From Actinomycetota bacterium (GTDB taxonomy: Bacteria > Actinomycetota > Humimicrobiia > Humimicrobiales > Humimicrobiaceae), in assembly GCA_028696435.1 (NCBI GenBank), contig JAQVHC010000037.1, forward strand, positions 1-11,801: a stretch of 11,801 bases of DNA, given 5' to 3'. Position numbers and translations under genes: made by a program. Under the pieces are notes generated by a model. That model searched no databases, had not been told where the DNA came from, and saw only the letters and a list, made by a program, of their open reading frames with translations. Shown here in pieces: positions 1 to 6,244 of the stretch (its first letter is position 1; every line of letters starts with the position of its first letter).

Positions 1-209
1 CCATTCAGACGGCATTTTATAACTTTGCTTTCGTTAATAACAAGGACATCTCCTTTCTGGAGATATGAGATCAAATTATAAAATACATCATGCTCGATAT
101 TGCCTGTTTTTCTATCAAGCACCAAAAGCTTTGAATTATCTCTTTGCGGTAGCGGTTTCTGGGCTATAAACTTCCGGGGGAGGTCATAGTCAAATAAATC
201 AACTTTCAT
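1..209 (-). CDS. queA: S-adenosylmethionine:tRNA ribosyltransferase-isomerase QueA, N-terminal part (cut by window edge)
   Basis: QueA transfers and isomerises the ribosyl group of S-adenosylmethionine onto 7-aminomethyl-7-deazaguanine in tRNA, making epoxyqueuosine at wobble position 34 in the cytosol. Only the first 69 codons are in the window. Recognisable family blocks are FDYDLP near residues 6-11, FIAQKPLPQRDNSKLLVLDR at 14-33 and GDVLVINESKVIKCRL at 53-68; the last corresponds to the usual GDvLVxNdtkVixaRL block, here with Glu-Ser instead of Asp-Thr. The ATG at 207-209 lies inside the ruvB 3' end, an 11-bp overlap in another frame. No clear Shine-Dalgarno precedes it, so coupling to ruvB translation is likely. 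The ruvB-queA order is common in bacteria. The identification rests on the N-terminus alone but is distinctive. Confidence 0.93.
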   Translation of the reverse strand, partial: MKVDLFDYDLPRKFIAQKPLPQRDNSKLLVLDRKTGNIEHDVFYNLISYLQKGDVLVINESKVIKCRLN

Positions 210-1275
210 TTTCGGGTGTATTGCTAAAAAGTTTAGGATTATCTTCTTTATCTATACCCATATATCTGAAGGCTCTGTCTGTTGCTACTCTGCCTTTTGA
301 AGTTCTTTTTAAGAATCCGAGCTGCAAAAGATAGGGTTCATAGACATCCTCTACTGTATCTACTTCCTCTCCTATTGAAGCTGCTATTGTTCCAACACCT
401 ACAGGCCCTCCATTAAATTTAACCACTACTGTGTTCAATATTTTTTTATCCACTACATCAAGACCCAGCCTATCTATATCAAGCCTCTCAAGAGCCTTTT
501 CGGCTATGTCTTCATTTATTACGCTATCACTATACATGAGAGCATAATCTCTTACCCTTCGAAGCAGCCTGTTTGCAATTCTGGGCGTCCCTCTACTTCT
601 ACCTGCTATAACTTCAGCACCTTTTCTTGTTATTTCTATGCCAAGGATTCTGGCTGACCTCAAAATAATTTCTACTATGCTCTCCTTATCATAATAATCC
701 AATCTTATATTTACTCCAAACCTATCTCTAAGAGGTGGCGCTACAAGTCCTATTCTCGTTGTAGCCCCTATAATAGTAAATGGTTCAATATCAATCCTTA
801 TTGATTTTGCTGAAGGACCCTTACCTATTATTATGTCAAGCTTATAGTCCTCCATTGCGGGATATAAAATTTCCTCTACGCTCCTATTTAACCTGTGGAT
901 TTCATCAATAAATAAAACATCAAATTTTTCTAGATTTGTTAATATAGCAGCTATATCGCCTGCCCTTTCTATAGCAGGCCCGGATGTAATTCTAAATCCC
1001 ACACCCAGTTCATTTGCAATTATTTCTGCAAGGCATGTTTTGCCGAGTCCGGGTGGTCCTGATAAAATAACATGGTCAAGAGGTTCTTTCCTTTTCCCTG
1101 CAGATTTAATAAATACTAAAAGATTTTCTACTATTTTTTTCTGACCTATAAAATCCGATATACGACGTGGACGCAGACTTTTATCAAGCTCGGTATCAAC
1201 TTTTAGATGCTTTGGGTTCACATCATCATTTAAGTCGTTATTTACATCATTATTTTCGTTAATTTTATCATCCAT
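199..1275 (-). CDS. ruvB: Holliday junction branch migration ATPase RuvB
   Basis: RuvB is the hexameric AAA+ motor that works with RuvA to drive branch migration of Holliday junctions in recombination and replication-fork repair. The 358-aa product shows Walker A GPPGLGKT at 73-80, Walker B LFIDEIHRL at 121-129, sensor 1 IIGATTR at 168-174, the arginine-finger segment PLRDRFG at 181-187 and sensor 2 RGTPRIANRLLRR at 229-241. The C-terminal winged-helix domain begins near GGPVGVGTIA at 289. Most RuvB proteins are about 330-350 aa; the excess here is an Asn/Asp-rich N-terminus (residues 1-20) before the conserved LRPRRISDFIGQ block. The start ATG at 1273-1275 has only a weak GGG five bases upstream. 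The gene is 142 bp after ruvA and overlaps queA by 11 bp. Confidence 0.98.
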   Translation of the reverse strand: MDDKINENNDVNNDLNDDVNPKHLKVDTELDKSLRPRRISDFIGQKKIVENLLVFIKSAGKRKEPLDHVILSGPPGLGKTCLAEIIANELGVGFRITSGPAIERAGDIAAILTNLEKFDVLFIDEIHRLNRSVEEILYPAMEDYKLDIIIGKGPSAKSIRIDIEPFTIIGATTRIGLVAPPLRDRFGVNIRLDYYDKESIVEIILRSARILGIEITRKGAEVIAGRSRGTPRIANRLLRRVRDYALMYSDSVINEDIAEKALERLDIDRLGLDVVDKKILNTVVVKFNGGPVGVGTIAASIGEEVDTVEDVYEPYLLQLGFLKRTSKGRVATDRAFRYMGIDKEDNPKLFSNTPENES

Positions 1276-1300
1276 ATTATCCCATTTTATACATTATCCA

Positions 1301-1327
1301 TTTTTATATATTTTATATATTTTTATA
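1301..1327. repeat. Short A/T tandem repeat upstream of ruvB
   Basis: Three consecutive units of the form T(4-5)ATATA (1301-1310, 1311-1319, 1320-1327) lie in the 142-bp spacer between ruvA and ruvB. On the minus strand the same stretch contains CTGACT, 17 bases, then TATATA, which could act as a weak internal promoter for ruvB-queA. The composition is so A/T-biased that such matches are expected by chance. The rest of the spacer (1276-1417) shows no gene and no GC-rich terminator hairpin. Confidence 0.4.
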
Positions 1328-1417
1328 AGTCAGTAAAATTCTATATTTTTCTTCTATCTTATTTTCCCTTCTTTAATATTATTATTCTAATTGGTTGTTT
1401 TATTATTTTTTATTATT

Positions 1418-2008
1418 TTAAATTTCTTTTAGCGCTATCCTTAATATATCTTCAGTTTTTTCACTGTCAATGGTCTCAATATTTAACCTTGATATTGCTT
1501 TTGTTATTTCTGCCGGACTATAGCCCAGAGATTTAAGGGCTTCTGTTACTTCGTGTATTTTTTCATTTCCTTTAAAATCCATACCAGTAATATCCGATAT
1601 CTTTTCTTCTTTTATTTTATTTTTTAACTCCAGTATTATTCTCTCAGCAAGCTTTAAACCTATTCCTGGTATTCTTCTTAAAAGGTCAACTTCCCTATCT
1701 GCAATTATTCTTCCAAGTTCCTGCCCGCTGTAAATAGAAAGCGCACTCAGCGCAATTTTAATAGAAATACCAGAAACACCCAGTAATTTTAAAAAAATAT
1801 CTTTATCGTCATCATCAATAAATCCAACAAGTTTTAATTCATCTTCTCTTATATGGGTATATATATCCAGCTCAATATCAGAACCAGCTTCCGGGATTCT
1901 TTCATAAGTTTTTCCTGAAATTAATACTTCAAATCCTATTCCACCGGTCCTGACTATAATACTTGAGGGAGATTTCTTTACTATTTTACCAAATAATTTT
2001 GCAATCAT
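1418..2008 (-). CDS. ruvA: Holliday junction DNA helicase accessory protein RuvA
   Basis: RuvA forms tetramers that hold the four-way junction in open square form and load RuvB rings on opposite arms. The 196-aa product has the family layout. An OB-fold domain covers about residues 1-63, starting MIAKLFGKIV, with HIREDELKLVGF at 52-63. Tandem helix-hairpin-helix motifs follow at about 75-90 (LLGVSGISIKIALSAL) and 110-126 (LRRIPGIGLKLAERIIL). After an acidic/lysine-rich linker at 131-150 comes the C-terminal three-helix RuvB-contact domain (about 150-196, with ALKSLGYSPAEI). Length is normal. Its ATG overlaps the ruvC stop as ATGA, indicating translational coupling, so junction binder and resolvase are made together. 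Confidence 0.97.
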   Translation of the reverse strand: MIAKLFGKIVKKSPSSIIVRTGGIGFEVLISGKTYERIPEAGSDIELDIYTHIREDELKLVGFIDDDDKDIFLKLLGVSGISIKIALSALSIYSGQELGRIIADREVDLLRRIPGIGLKLAERIILELKNKIKEEKISDITGMDFKGNEKIHEVTEALKSLGYSPAEITKAISRLNIETIDSEKTEDILRIALKEI

Positions 2009-2538
2009 AGTCTACCGCTATTATTGTTATAACATTCAATCTTTTCTTTAAACTTTATATTATTTGCATGGCAAACAGATATGGCTATTGCATCCCAGGC
2101 ATCATCTTTTTTAGGAAGAAAATCTTCTTTAACTCCCAGTATAATTTTTAACATATGTTTAATCTGATTCTTTGTTGCTCTGCCGTAACCTGTAATAGCC
2201 TGCTTTACTTCAAGAGGTGTATATTCATATATCTTAATGTTATTAATACTCCCTGCAAGAATAGATACTCCTCTTGCCTGCCCGACCTCCAGCGCTGTTT
2301 TTGTATTGATATTAAAAAAAATCTCTTCAACAACCATACAGTCGGGACGGTATTCCTTTATTAAACGATTTATTTCTAAATAAATTTCTTTCAGTCTCTC
2401 AGATGCAGGTTTATCCTTTTTTGTAATAATGCAATTCAGATATACAGATTGATATTTTCCGTTATTTACATCCAGTATACTTACACCTGTTGTTTCCAGT
2501 CCAGGGTCTATTCCGAGTATTCTGATTTTACTGTTCAT
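2005..2538 (-). CDS. ruvC: Crossover junction endodeoxyribonuclease RuvC
   Basis: RuvC is the dimeric Mg2+-dependent resolvase that nicks Holliday junctions symmetrically within the RuvABC complex. The 177-aa product has an RNase H-like fold with the catalytic acidic residues in expected places: D11 in GIDPG, E71 in VVEE, and the DDAWDA block giving D146 and D149. The VGQARGV segment (85-91) and YTPLEVKQAITGYGRATK (106-123) are also typical. Length is in the family range. No evident Shine-Dalgarno precedes the ATG at 2536-2538; the gene starts 11 bp after yebC and overlaps ruvA by 4 bp, so it probably relies on coupling. Its presence argues against Bacilli, which generally use RecU, but fits clostridia, actinobacteria and many others. 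Confidence 0.97.
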   Translation of the reverse strand: MNSKIRILGIDPGLETTGVSILDVNNGKYQSVYLNCIITKKDKPASERLKEIYLEINRLIKEYRPDCMVVEEIFFNINTKTALEVGQARGVSILAGSINNIKIYEYTPLEVKQAITGYGRATKNQIKHMLKIILGVKEDFLPKKDDAWDAIAISVCHANNIKFKEKIECYNNNSGRL

Positions 2539-2549
2539 AATTTTTATAT

Positions 2550-3308
2550 TTATGTTTCTTCGTCTACATCTAATAACTCGTCTGTTATTTCCAGATTTGT
2601 ATTTACATTCTGGACATCATCATGCTCATCCAGAGCATCAATCAGTCTCAGTGCTTTCATGCCTTCTTCTTTAGATAATTTTATAGTTGTTTTTGGTACA
2701 AAAGCTATTTCGCTCGATTTTATTTTTATATTATTACTAACAAGAGTTTCTCTGACTTTTGTAAAATCCGCAGGAGAAGTTCTTATTTCGTATTCATCAT
2801 CATCTTCATCAATATCTTCGGCACCGGCATCAATTATATTTAGCATAAATTCTTCTTCATCTTTTACTTCTTCTCTTCCAACTATTATTACACCCTTTCT
2901 CTCAAACTGCCAGCTTACACTCCCACTTTCACCCAGGGTCCCGTTATACCTCGTCAGAATATTTCTAATGTCGGAAGCTGTTCTGTTCCGGTTTTCTGTC
3001 ATTATCTCAATTATTAGAGCTATGCCACCAGGTCCATATCCTTCATATATTATACTCTCATAATTTTCACCTTCTATTTCACCTGTTCCCCTTTTAATAG
3101 CTCTTTCTATATTACTCTGGGGCATATTATATTCTTTAGCTTTTGCAATAGCATTAGCAAGGGCTATATTGTCTCTGGGGTCACCGCCACCGCCTTCTCT
3201 TACTGCAACAATTATATTTCTGCTTAGCTTTCCAAAAATATTTCCACGTTTTGCATCTTCTTTAGCTTTTTTATGTTTAATTGAATGCCACTTTGAATGT
3301 CCGGACAT
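2550..3308 (-). CDS. yebC: YebC/PmpR family protein (TACO1-like translation/regulatory factor)
   Basis: This is a cytosolic YebC/PmpR/TACO1 family protein. Members were long annotated as transcriptional regulators; newer work ties the family to translation, including relief of ribosome stalling. The 252-aa product starts with the invariant MSGHSKWHSIKHKKAK. It has EGGGGDPRDN at 38-47, NIERAIKRG at 67-74, YEGYGPGG at 88-95 and LGESGSVSWQF at 125-135, followed by an acidic C-terminal half with a long Asp/Glu run around 155-172. Length is normal. Placement directly before ruvC is a widely conserved order. A strong Shine-Dalgarno sits 7 bases upstream of the ATG, in contrast to the poorly signalled ruvC. 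The conserved family is certain; the molecular role is known only from relatives. Confidence 0.96.
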   Translation of the reverse strand: MSGHSKWHSIKHKKAKEDAKRGNIFGKLSRNIIVAVREGGGGDPRDNIALANAIAKAKEYNMPQSNIERAIKRGTGEIEGENYESIIYEGYGPGGIALIIEIMTENRNRTASDIRNILTRYNGTLGESGSVSWQFERKGVIIVGREEVKDEEEFMLNIIDAGAEDIDEDDDEYEIRTSPADFTKVRETLVSNNIKIKSSEIAFVPKTTIKLSKEEGMKALRLIDALDEHDDVQNVNTNLEITDELLDVDEET

Positions 3309-3315
3309 AGTAGTT

Positions 3316-3322
3316 CCCCTCT
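3316..3322 (-). promoter_or_regulatory. Ribosome binding site of yebC
   Basis: AGAGGGG on the minus strand, seven bases before the yebC ATG. It confirms the start that yields the conserved MSGHSKW N-terminus, and it is the strongest initiation signal in the yebC-ruvCAB-queA run. Confidence 0.8.
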
Positions 3323-3376
3323 TTATAATTTTTAATCATATTTTATCCCAGCCACATCAATTTCATTTCCTTTAAT

Positions 3377-3436
3377 TTAACAATATTTAACCACATGTTT
3401 CTTTAACATATTTCTTTAACCATATATTTCTTAACA
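3377..3436 (-). repeat. Five-copy TGTTAA/GGTTAA repeat in the yebC leader
   Basis: Read on the minus strand, the leader contains TGTTAA, GGTTAA, TGTTAA, GGTTAA, TGTTAA (plus-strand positions 3431-3436, 3416-3421, 3403-3408, 3387-3392, 3377-3382), strictly alternating in the first base. Three of the cores sit inside longer related units of the type GTTAA(A)GAAAYA. Spacing is 15, 13, 16 and 10 bases. The array lies between the candidate promoter and the yebC Shine-Dalgarno, so it would be in the mRNA leader. Function is unknown; low complexity is the default explanation. Confidence 0.5.
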
Positions 3437-3465
3437 GTATATATAATAACCCTATATGTCTTTCA

Positions 3466-3493
3466 ATTATACCCTCTGAGGTTACCTTCTGAA
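3466..3493 (-). promoter_or_regulatory. Candidate sigma-70-type promoter for yebC-ruvCAB-queA
   Basis: On the minus strand, TTCAGA (3488-3493, four of six matches to the -35 consensus) is followed after 16 bases by a perfect TATAAT (3466-3471). The predicted transcript starts near 3459, giving a leader of about 150 nt. TCTGA-type direct repeats at 3475, 3488 and 3499 overlap the -35 region. No terminator hairpin was seen after pdxS, so readthrough from upstream is also possible. Confidence 0.5.
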
Positions 3494-3543
3494 GTTTATC
3501 TGAAATAAGAGAACAAGAACACTAATTCAAATCCAATTCTTCT

Positions 3544-4425
3544 TTACCAGCCTCTATTTGAAATTACTTCACCATCTGAAAGAGTTGATATAGAAATTCC
3601 TTTCATAGGGTTACCAAGCCCTCTGGATATTCTTGCCAGTACATCCGGGTCGTTGTAATGAGTGGTTGCCTCAACAATAGCACGGGCCATTTTTTGCGGA
3701 TTTTCAGATTTAAATATTCCTGAACCAACAAATATACCGTCAGCTCCAAGCTGCATTATTAGAGCAGCATCAGCCGGCGTAGAAATTCCGCCAGCCGAAA
3801 AATTAACCACAGGTAAACATTTATTCTCATGTACATATAAAACAAGATCGTAAGGAGCTCCGAGTTCTTTAGCAGCAGTCATCAGTTCTTCTACTGGCAT
3901 AGAAGCAATTCTTGCTATGCCATCCTTTATACTTCTCATATGTTTTACTGCTTCTGCAACATCACCTGTACCGGCTTCGCCTTTGGTTCTCACCATCGCT
4001 GCACCTTCTCCTATCCTTCTTAAAGCTTCACCCAGATTTGTTGCTCCACATACAAATGGCACTTTAAAATTCCACTTATTTATATGGTTTTTTTCATCAG
4101 CAGGAGTTAAAACTTCACTCTCATCTATATAATCAATTCCTATGGCTTCCAGAATCTGGGCCTCTGCAAAATGTCCAATCCTTACTTTTGCCATTACTGG
4201 TATTGATACAGTTTCCATTATTTTTATTATAATTTCAGGGTCTGACATCCTCGCCACTCCGCCTTCTGCTCTTATATCTGCGGGAATTTTTTCCAGCGCC
4301 ATAACCGAAACTGCTCCAGCTTCCTCTGCAATTTTTGCCTGCTCTGGTGAGGTTACATCCATTATAACCCCTCCTTTTAACATTTGAGCCAGACTGGCTT
4401 TAACTTTTAATGTTTCCTTTTTCAT
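3544..4425 (-). CDS. pdxS: Pyridoxal 5'-phosphate synthase lyase subunit PdxS (SNZ family)
   Basis: PdxS condenses ribose 5-phosphate, glyceraldehyde 3-phosphate and ammonia into pyridoxal 5'-phosphate in the DXP-independent B6 pathway; the ammonia normally comes from the glutaminase PdxT. The 293-aa (beta/alpha)8-barrel product is full length. Family residues are D23 in GGVIMDV, the imine-forming lysine K80 in VMAKVRIGH and the second lysine K148 in RTKGEAGTG. The phosphate-binding segment FSAGGISTPADAALIMQLGADGIFVGSGIF starts near residue 209 (shown in pieces: FSAGGISTPADA, then GADGIFVGSGIF). A strong GGAGGTG Shine-Dalgarno supports the start. It follows htpX by 20 bp, so the two are probably co-transcribed. 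No pdxT is adjacent: the next 235 bp downstream are non-coding, then yebC begins. Confidence 0.98.
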   Translation of the reverse strand: MKKETLKVKASLAQMLKGGVIMDVTSPEQAKIAEEAGAVSVMALEKIPADIRAEGGVARMSDPEIIIKIMETVSIPVMAKVRIGHFAEAQILEAIGIDYIDESEVLTPADEKNHINKWNFKVPFVCGATNLGEALRRIGEGAAMVRTKGEAGTGDVAEAVKHMRSIKDGIARIASMPVEELMTAAKELGAPYDLVLYVHENKCLPVVNFSAGGISTPADAALIMQLGADGIFVGSGIFKSENPQKMARAIVEATTHYNDPDVLARISRGLGNPMKGISISTLSDGEVISNRGW

Positions 4426-4433
4426 ATTTTAAA

Positions 4434-4440
4434 CACCTCC
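4434..4440 (-). promoter_or_regulatory. Ribosome binding site of pdxS
   Basis: GGAGGTG on the minus strand, eight bases before the pdxS ATG and entirely within the 20-bp gap after htpX. It is near-perfect, so pdxS can initiate independently on a shared htpX-pdxS transcript. Confidence 0.85.
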
Positions 4441-4445
4441 TATTA

Positions 4446-5366
4446 TTATACTCCCACTCCTAAAGACATACTCTCAAGCCTTTTGATTCTTTCCTCTACA
4501 GGAGGATGGGTGCTGAATAGATTGCTAAAAAAACTTTTTGTTTTACTTCCAAATGGATTTGCAATAAACAAGTGCGCAGTAGCATTATTTGCTGTCCTGA
4601 CTTTGCTTGACTCACTTATTTTTTTTAGTGCACTCGCAAGTCCTGCAGGATATCTTGAAATTAAGACTCCTGTTGAATCAGCAAGAAATTCCCTGTTTCT
4701 GCTGATTGCCAGTCTTATAATCGTAGCAATTAGGGGTGAAAAAATTATCAGAAGTATCCCGAGTAGCAGAAAAATAAGACTCAATATACCGCCACCCGAC
4801 TTTTCATTCGATTTACTCTTTCCACCTCTAAAGAAAAAACTTCTTAACGCAATATTACTTATGATAGAAATCATCCCGACAAATATTGCTACTATTGTGC
4901 CCAGTAATATATCATAATTTTTTATATGAGCCAGTTCATGGGATATAACCCCTTTAAGTTCTTCATCATTAAGATTTTCAAGCAGACCTTCTGTTAATAC
5001 AATTACTCCGTTCTGAGGATTCCGTCCGGTAGCAAAAGCATTCATTCCTTTATCACTTATAACATATATCTTTGGTGTAGGTATCCCTGCTGCTATTGAA
5101 AGTCCTTCTACCATGTAATATGCTCTCGGGTTTTCTTCACGTGATAGAGGCCTTGCCCCTGTCAACCCGAGAACCATTTTATCGCTGTAATAATAACCGG
5201 AAAAACTAGAAATAGCGGCAATTATCAAAGCAAAAATCATAAAAATTATAGAATTTTCATAATCTATAAAATAGCCAAGCACAAACCCGATTACAGTTAT
5301 AAAAGCCACAAATCCAATAATTATAATTACACTTTTAGCTTTATTTTTTGCAATTTGCTCATACAT
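4446..5366 (-). CDS. htpX: Membrane-embedded zinc metalloprotease HtpX (M48 family)
   Basis: HtpX degrades misfolded or damaged inner-membrane proteins, with its active site facing the cytoplasm. The 306-aa product has the family layout. Two N-terminal membrane segments lie at about 12-32 and 38-57, then a conserved block with GIPTPKIYVISDKGMNAFAT (95-114). The zinc motif HELAH is at 143-147, with catalytic E144. Two more hydrophobic segments are at about 152-172 and 193-220, and the third zinc ligand is E226 in ISRNREFLAD. The C-terminus carries FSTHPPVEERIKRL, also typical. It lies 54 bp after lemA, a conserved pairing, and 20 bp before pdxS. A weak GAGTGA-type Shine-Dalgarno precedes the ATG. 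Length and motifs are intact. Confidence 0.97.
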   Translation of the reverse strand: MYEQIAKNKAKSVIIIIGFVAFITVIGFVLGYFIDYENSIIFMIFALIIAAISSFSGYYYSDKMVLGLTGARPLSREENPRAYYMVEGLSIAAGIPTPKIYVISDKGMNAFATGRNPQNGVIVLTEGLLENLNDEELKGVISHELAHIKNYDILLGTIVAIFVGMISIISNIALRSFFFRGGKSKSNEKSGGGILSLIFLLLGILLIIFSPLIATIIRLAISRNREFLADSTGVLISRYPAGLASALKKISESSKVRTANNATAHLFIANPFGSKTKSFFSNLFSTHPPVEERIKRLESMSLGVGV

Positions 5367-5420
5367 TATTTAAATCACTCTCTCTTTAAATCCCCCCTCA
5401 TTAAATTAAGTAAACCGTTA

Positions 5421-5990
5421 TTAAAATTTTACCTCAACCGGCTTTCTGGCCTCTGGTTCCTCTATCTCAAAATAATCCTTCTGTGTAAAATTAAAAATCT
5501 TCGCAAATATATTCCCAGGAAAAGTCTGTATTTTTGTGTTAAATTTCATAACCATATCATTATAAAACTGCCTCGCGTATGCAATATTACTTTCAATTCC
5601 ATTTAGCTGATCCATTAATTTTAAAAAATGCTGATCTGCTTTAAGGTCGGGATAATTTTCAGCCAGCGCAAACAATGATTTTAATGCACCTGTGATCATG
5701 TTTTCAGCTTTTGCCTGCTCTTTCACTGTTTGAGCATCAATGCCAATTTTCCTCGCATTAATTACACTTTCAAGGGTCTCCCTCTCATGTTTTGCATAAC
5801 CTTTTACTGTTTCTACAAGGTTTGGTATCAGGTCATATCTTTTCCTTAGCTGCACATCAATCTGGTGCCAGGCATTATCTACTTTATTCCTTAAAGAAAC
5901 AATAGAGTTATACATCCCTATTGTTACAAAAATAGCTATTATTATTAATCCAACAAGTACCGCCAGAAATATAAAAACACCTGTTGCCAT
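5421..5990 (-). CDS. lemA: LemA family membrane protein
   Basis: LemA-family proteins have one N-terminal membrane segment and a helical-bundle body. They are widespread and often encoded next to htpX, but their biochemical role is unsettled. The 189-aa product has a hydrophobic segment at about 5-26. It is followed by the hallmark run YNSIVSLRNKVDNAWHQIDV (27-46) and then QLRKRYDLIPNLVETVKGYA (47-66) and HERETLESVINAR (68-80). The C-terminal part includes ARQFYNDMVMKFNTKIQTFP and ends with an acidic/basic tail. Length is typical. A strong AGGAGG, four bases from the ATG, supports the start. It is the first gene of the leftward block, with an extended -10 promoter candidate about 90 bp upstream. 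Confidence 0.95.
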   Translation of the reverse strand: MATGVFIFLAVLVGLIIIAIFVTIGMYNSIVSLRNKVDNAWHQIDVQLRKRYDLIPNLVETVKGYAKHERETLESVINARKIGIDAQTVKEQAKAENMITGALKSLFALAENYPDLKADQHFLKLMDQLNGIESNIAYARQFYNDMVMKFNTKIQTFPGNIFAKIFNFTQKDYFEIEEPEARKPVEVKF

Positions 5991-5994
5991 TAAA

Positions 5995-6000
5995 CCTCCT
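5995..6000 (-). promoter_or_regulatory. Ribosome binding site of lemA
   Basis: Perfect AGGAGG on the minus strand, four bases from the ATG, which is slightly closer than optimal. It fixes the lemA start. Confidence 0.8.
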
Positions 6001-6079
6001 GACTTTTTATTTAATTATTTCGATCAATTAATAAAATAAAGTGTTTTACACCCAAAATACTGGAAATAAACAACATTAG

Positions 6080-6108
6080 ATTATATCATATAAATTCATA
6101 TAAATAAC
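6080..6108 (-). promoter_or_regulatory. Candidate extended -10 promoter for lemA-htpX-pdxS
   Basis: On the minus strand, TGA is directly followed by a perfect TATAAT (6080-6085; TGA at 6086-6088), an extended -10 configuration. The hexamer 17 bases upstream (GTTATT, 6103-6108) is a poor -35, as tolerated by extended -10 promoters. A 9-bp direct repeat CATATAAAT (6087-6095 and 6097-6105, one helical turn apart) fills the spacer and could bind a regulator or be chance. Predicted leader is about 80 nt. Confidence 0.45.
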
Positions 6109-6164
6109 TGTAAAATAATATTATAAACGTGGCTATTAACTACTCCACAGAGTATCATATTACT

Positions 6165-6193
6165 TTTACACATTACATTTTTTGTGATATATT
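6165..6193 (+). promoter_or_regulatory. Candidate promoter for the EF-G-like gene operon
   Basis: TTTACA (6165-6170, five of six) is followed after 17 bases by TATATT (6188-6193, five of six), with the extended -10 dinucleotide TG at 6185-6186. Transcription would begin near 6200 and give a leader of about 45 nt containing the Shine-Dalgarno. It is the best-matching promoter in the window. A second TATAAT at 6214-6219 lacks a good -35. Confidence 0.6.
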
Positions 6194-6232
6194 TCTCCTA
6201 TTACTTTTACTTCTATAATAAATACAATACCC

Positions 6233-6238
6233 GGGAGG
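6233..6238 (+). promoter_or_regulatory. Ribosome binding site of the EF-G-like gene
   Basis: GGGAGG, six bases before the ATG at 6245. It supports this start and indicates efficient initiation of the first gene in the rightward operon. Confidence 0.85.
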
Positions 6239-6244
6239 ATTTTA

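Noticed and set aside
1276..1417. Intrinsic terminator or small RNA between ruvA and ruvB
   Set aside because: Long T runs are present, but no GC-containing stem precedes them on either strand; the spacer is plain A/T-rich DNA.
2449..3063. 204-codon plus-strand open frame, very Ser/Ile/Phe-rich, opposite yebC and ruvC
   Set aside because: It lies wholly antisense to yebC and the ruvC 5' end, has no ribosome binding site and resembles no protein; its serine runs mirror the Glu/Asp-rich stretches of YebC.
3309..3543. Degraded pdxT remnant
   Set aside because: No frame in the spacer shows the glutaminase GGES-type motif or any stretch resembling PdxT, and the length is far below that of a pdxT gene.
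4483..4917. 144-codon plus-strand open frame opposite htpX
   Set aside because: Complement of htpX with no initiation signal; the hydrophobic runs reflect the HtpX membrane segments.
6131..6150. Hairpin operator or attenuator in the divergent spacer (GTGG ... CCAC)
   Set aside because: Only four pairs with a 12-base loop; not distinguishable from chance.
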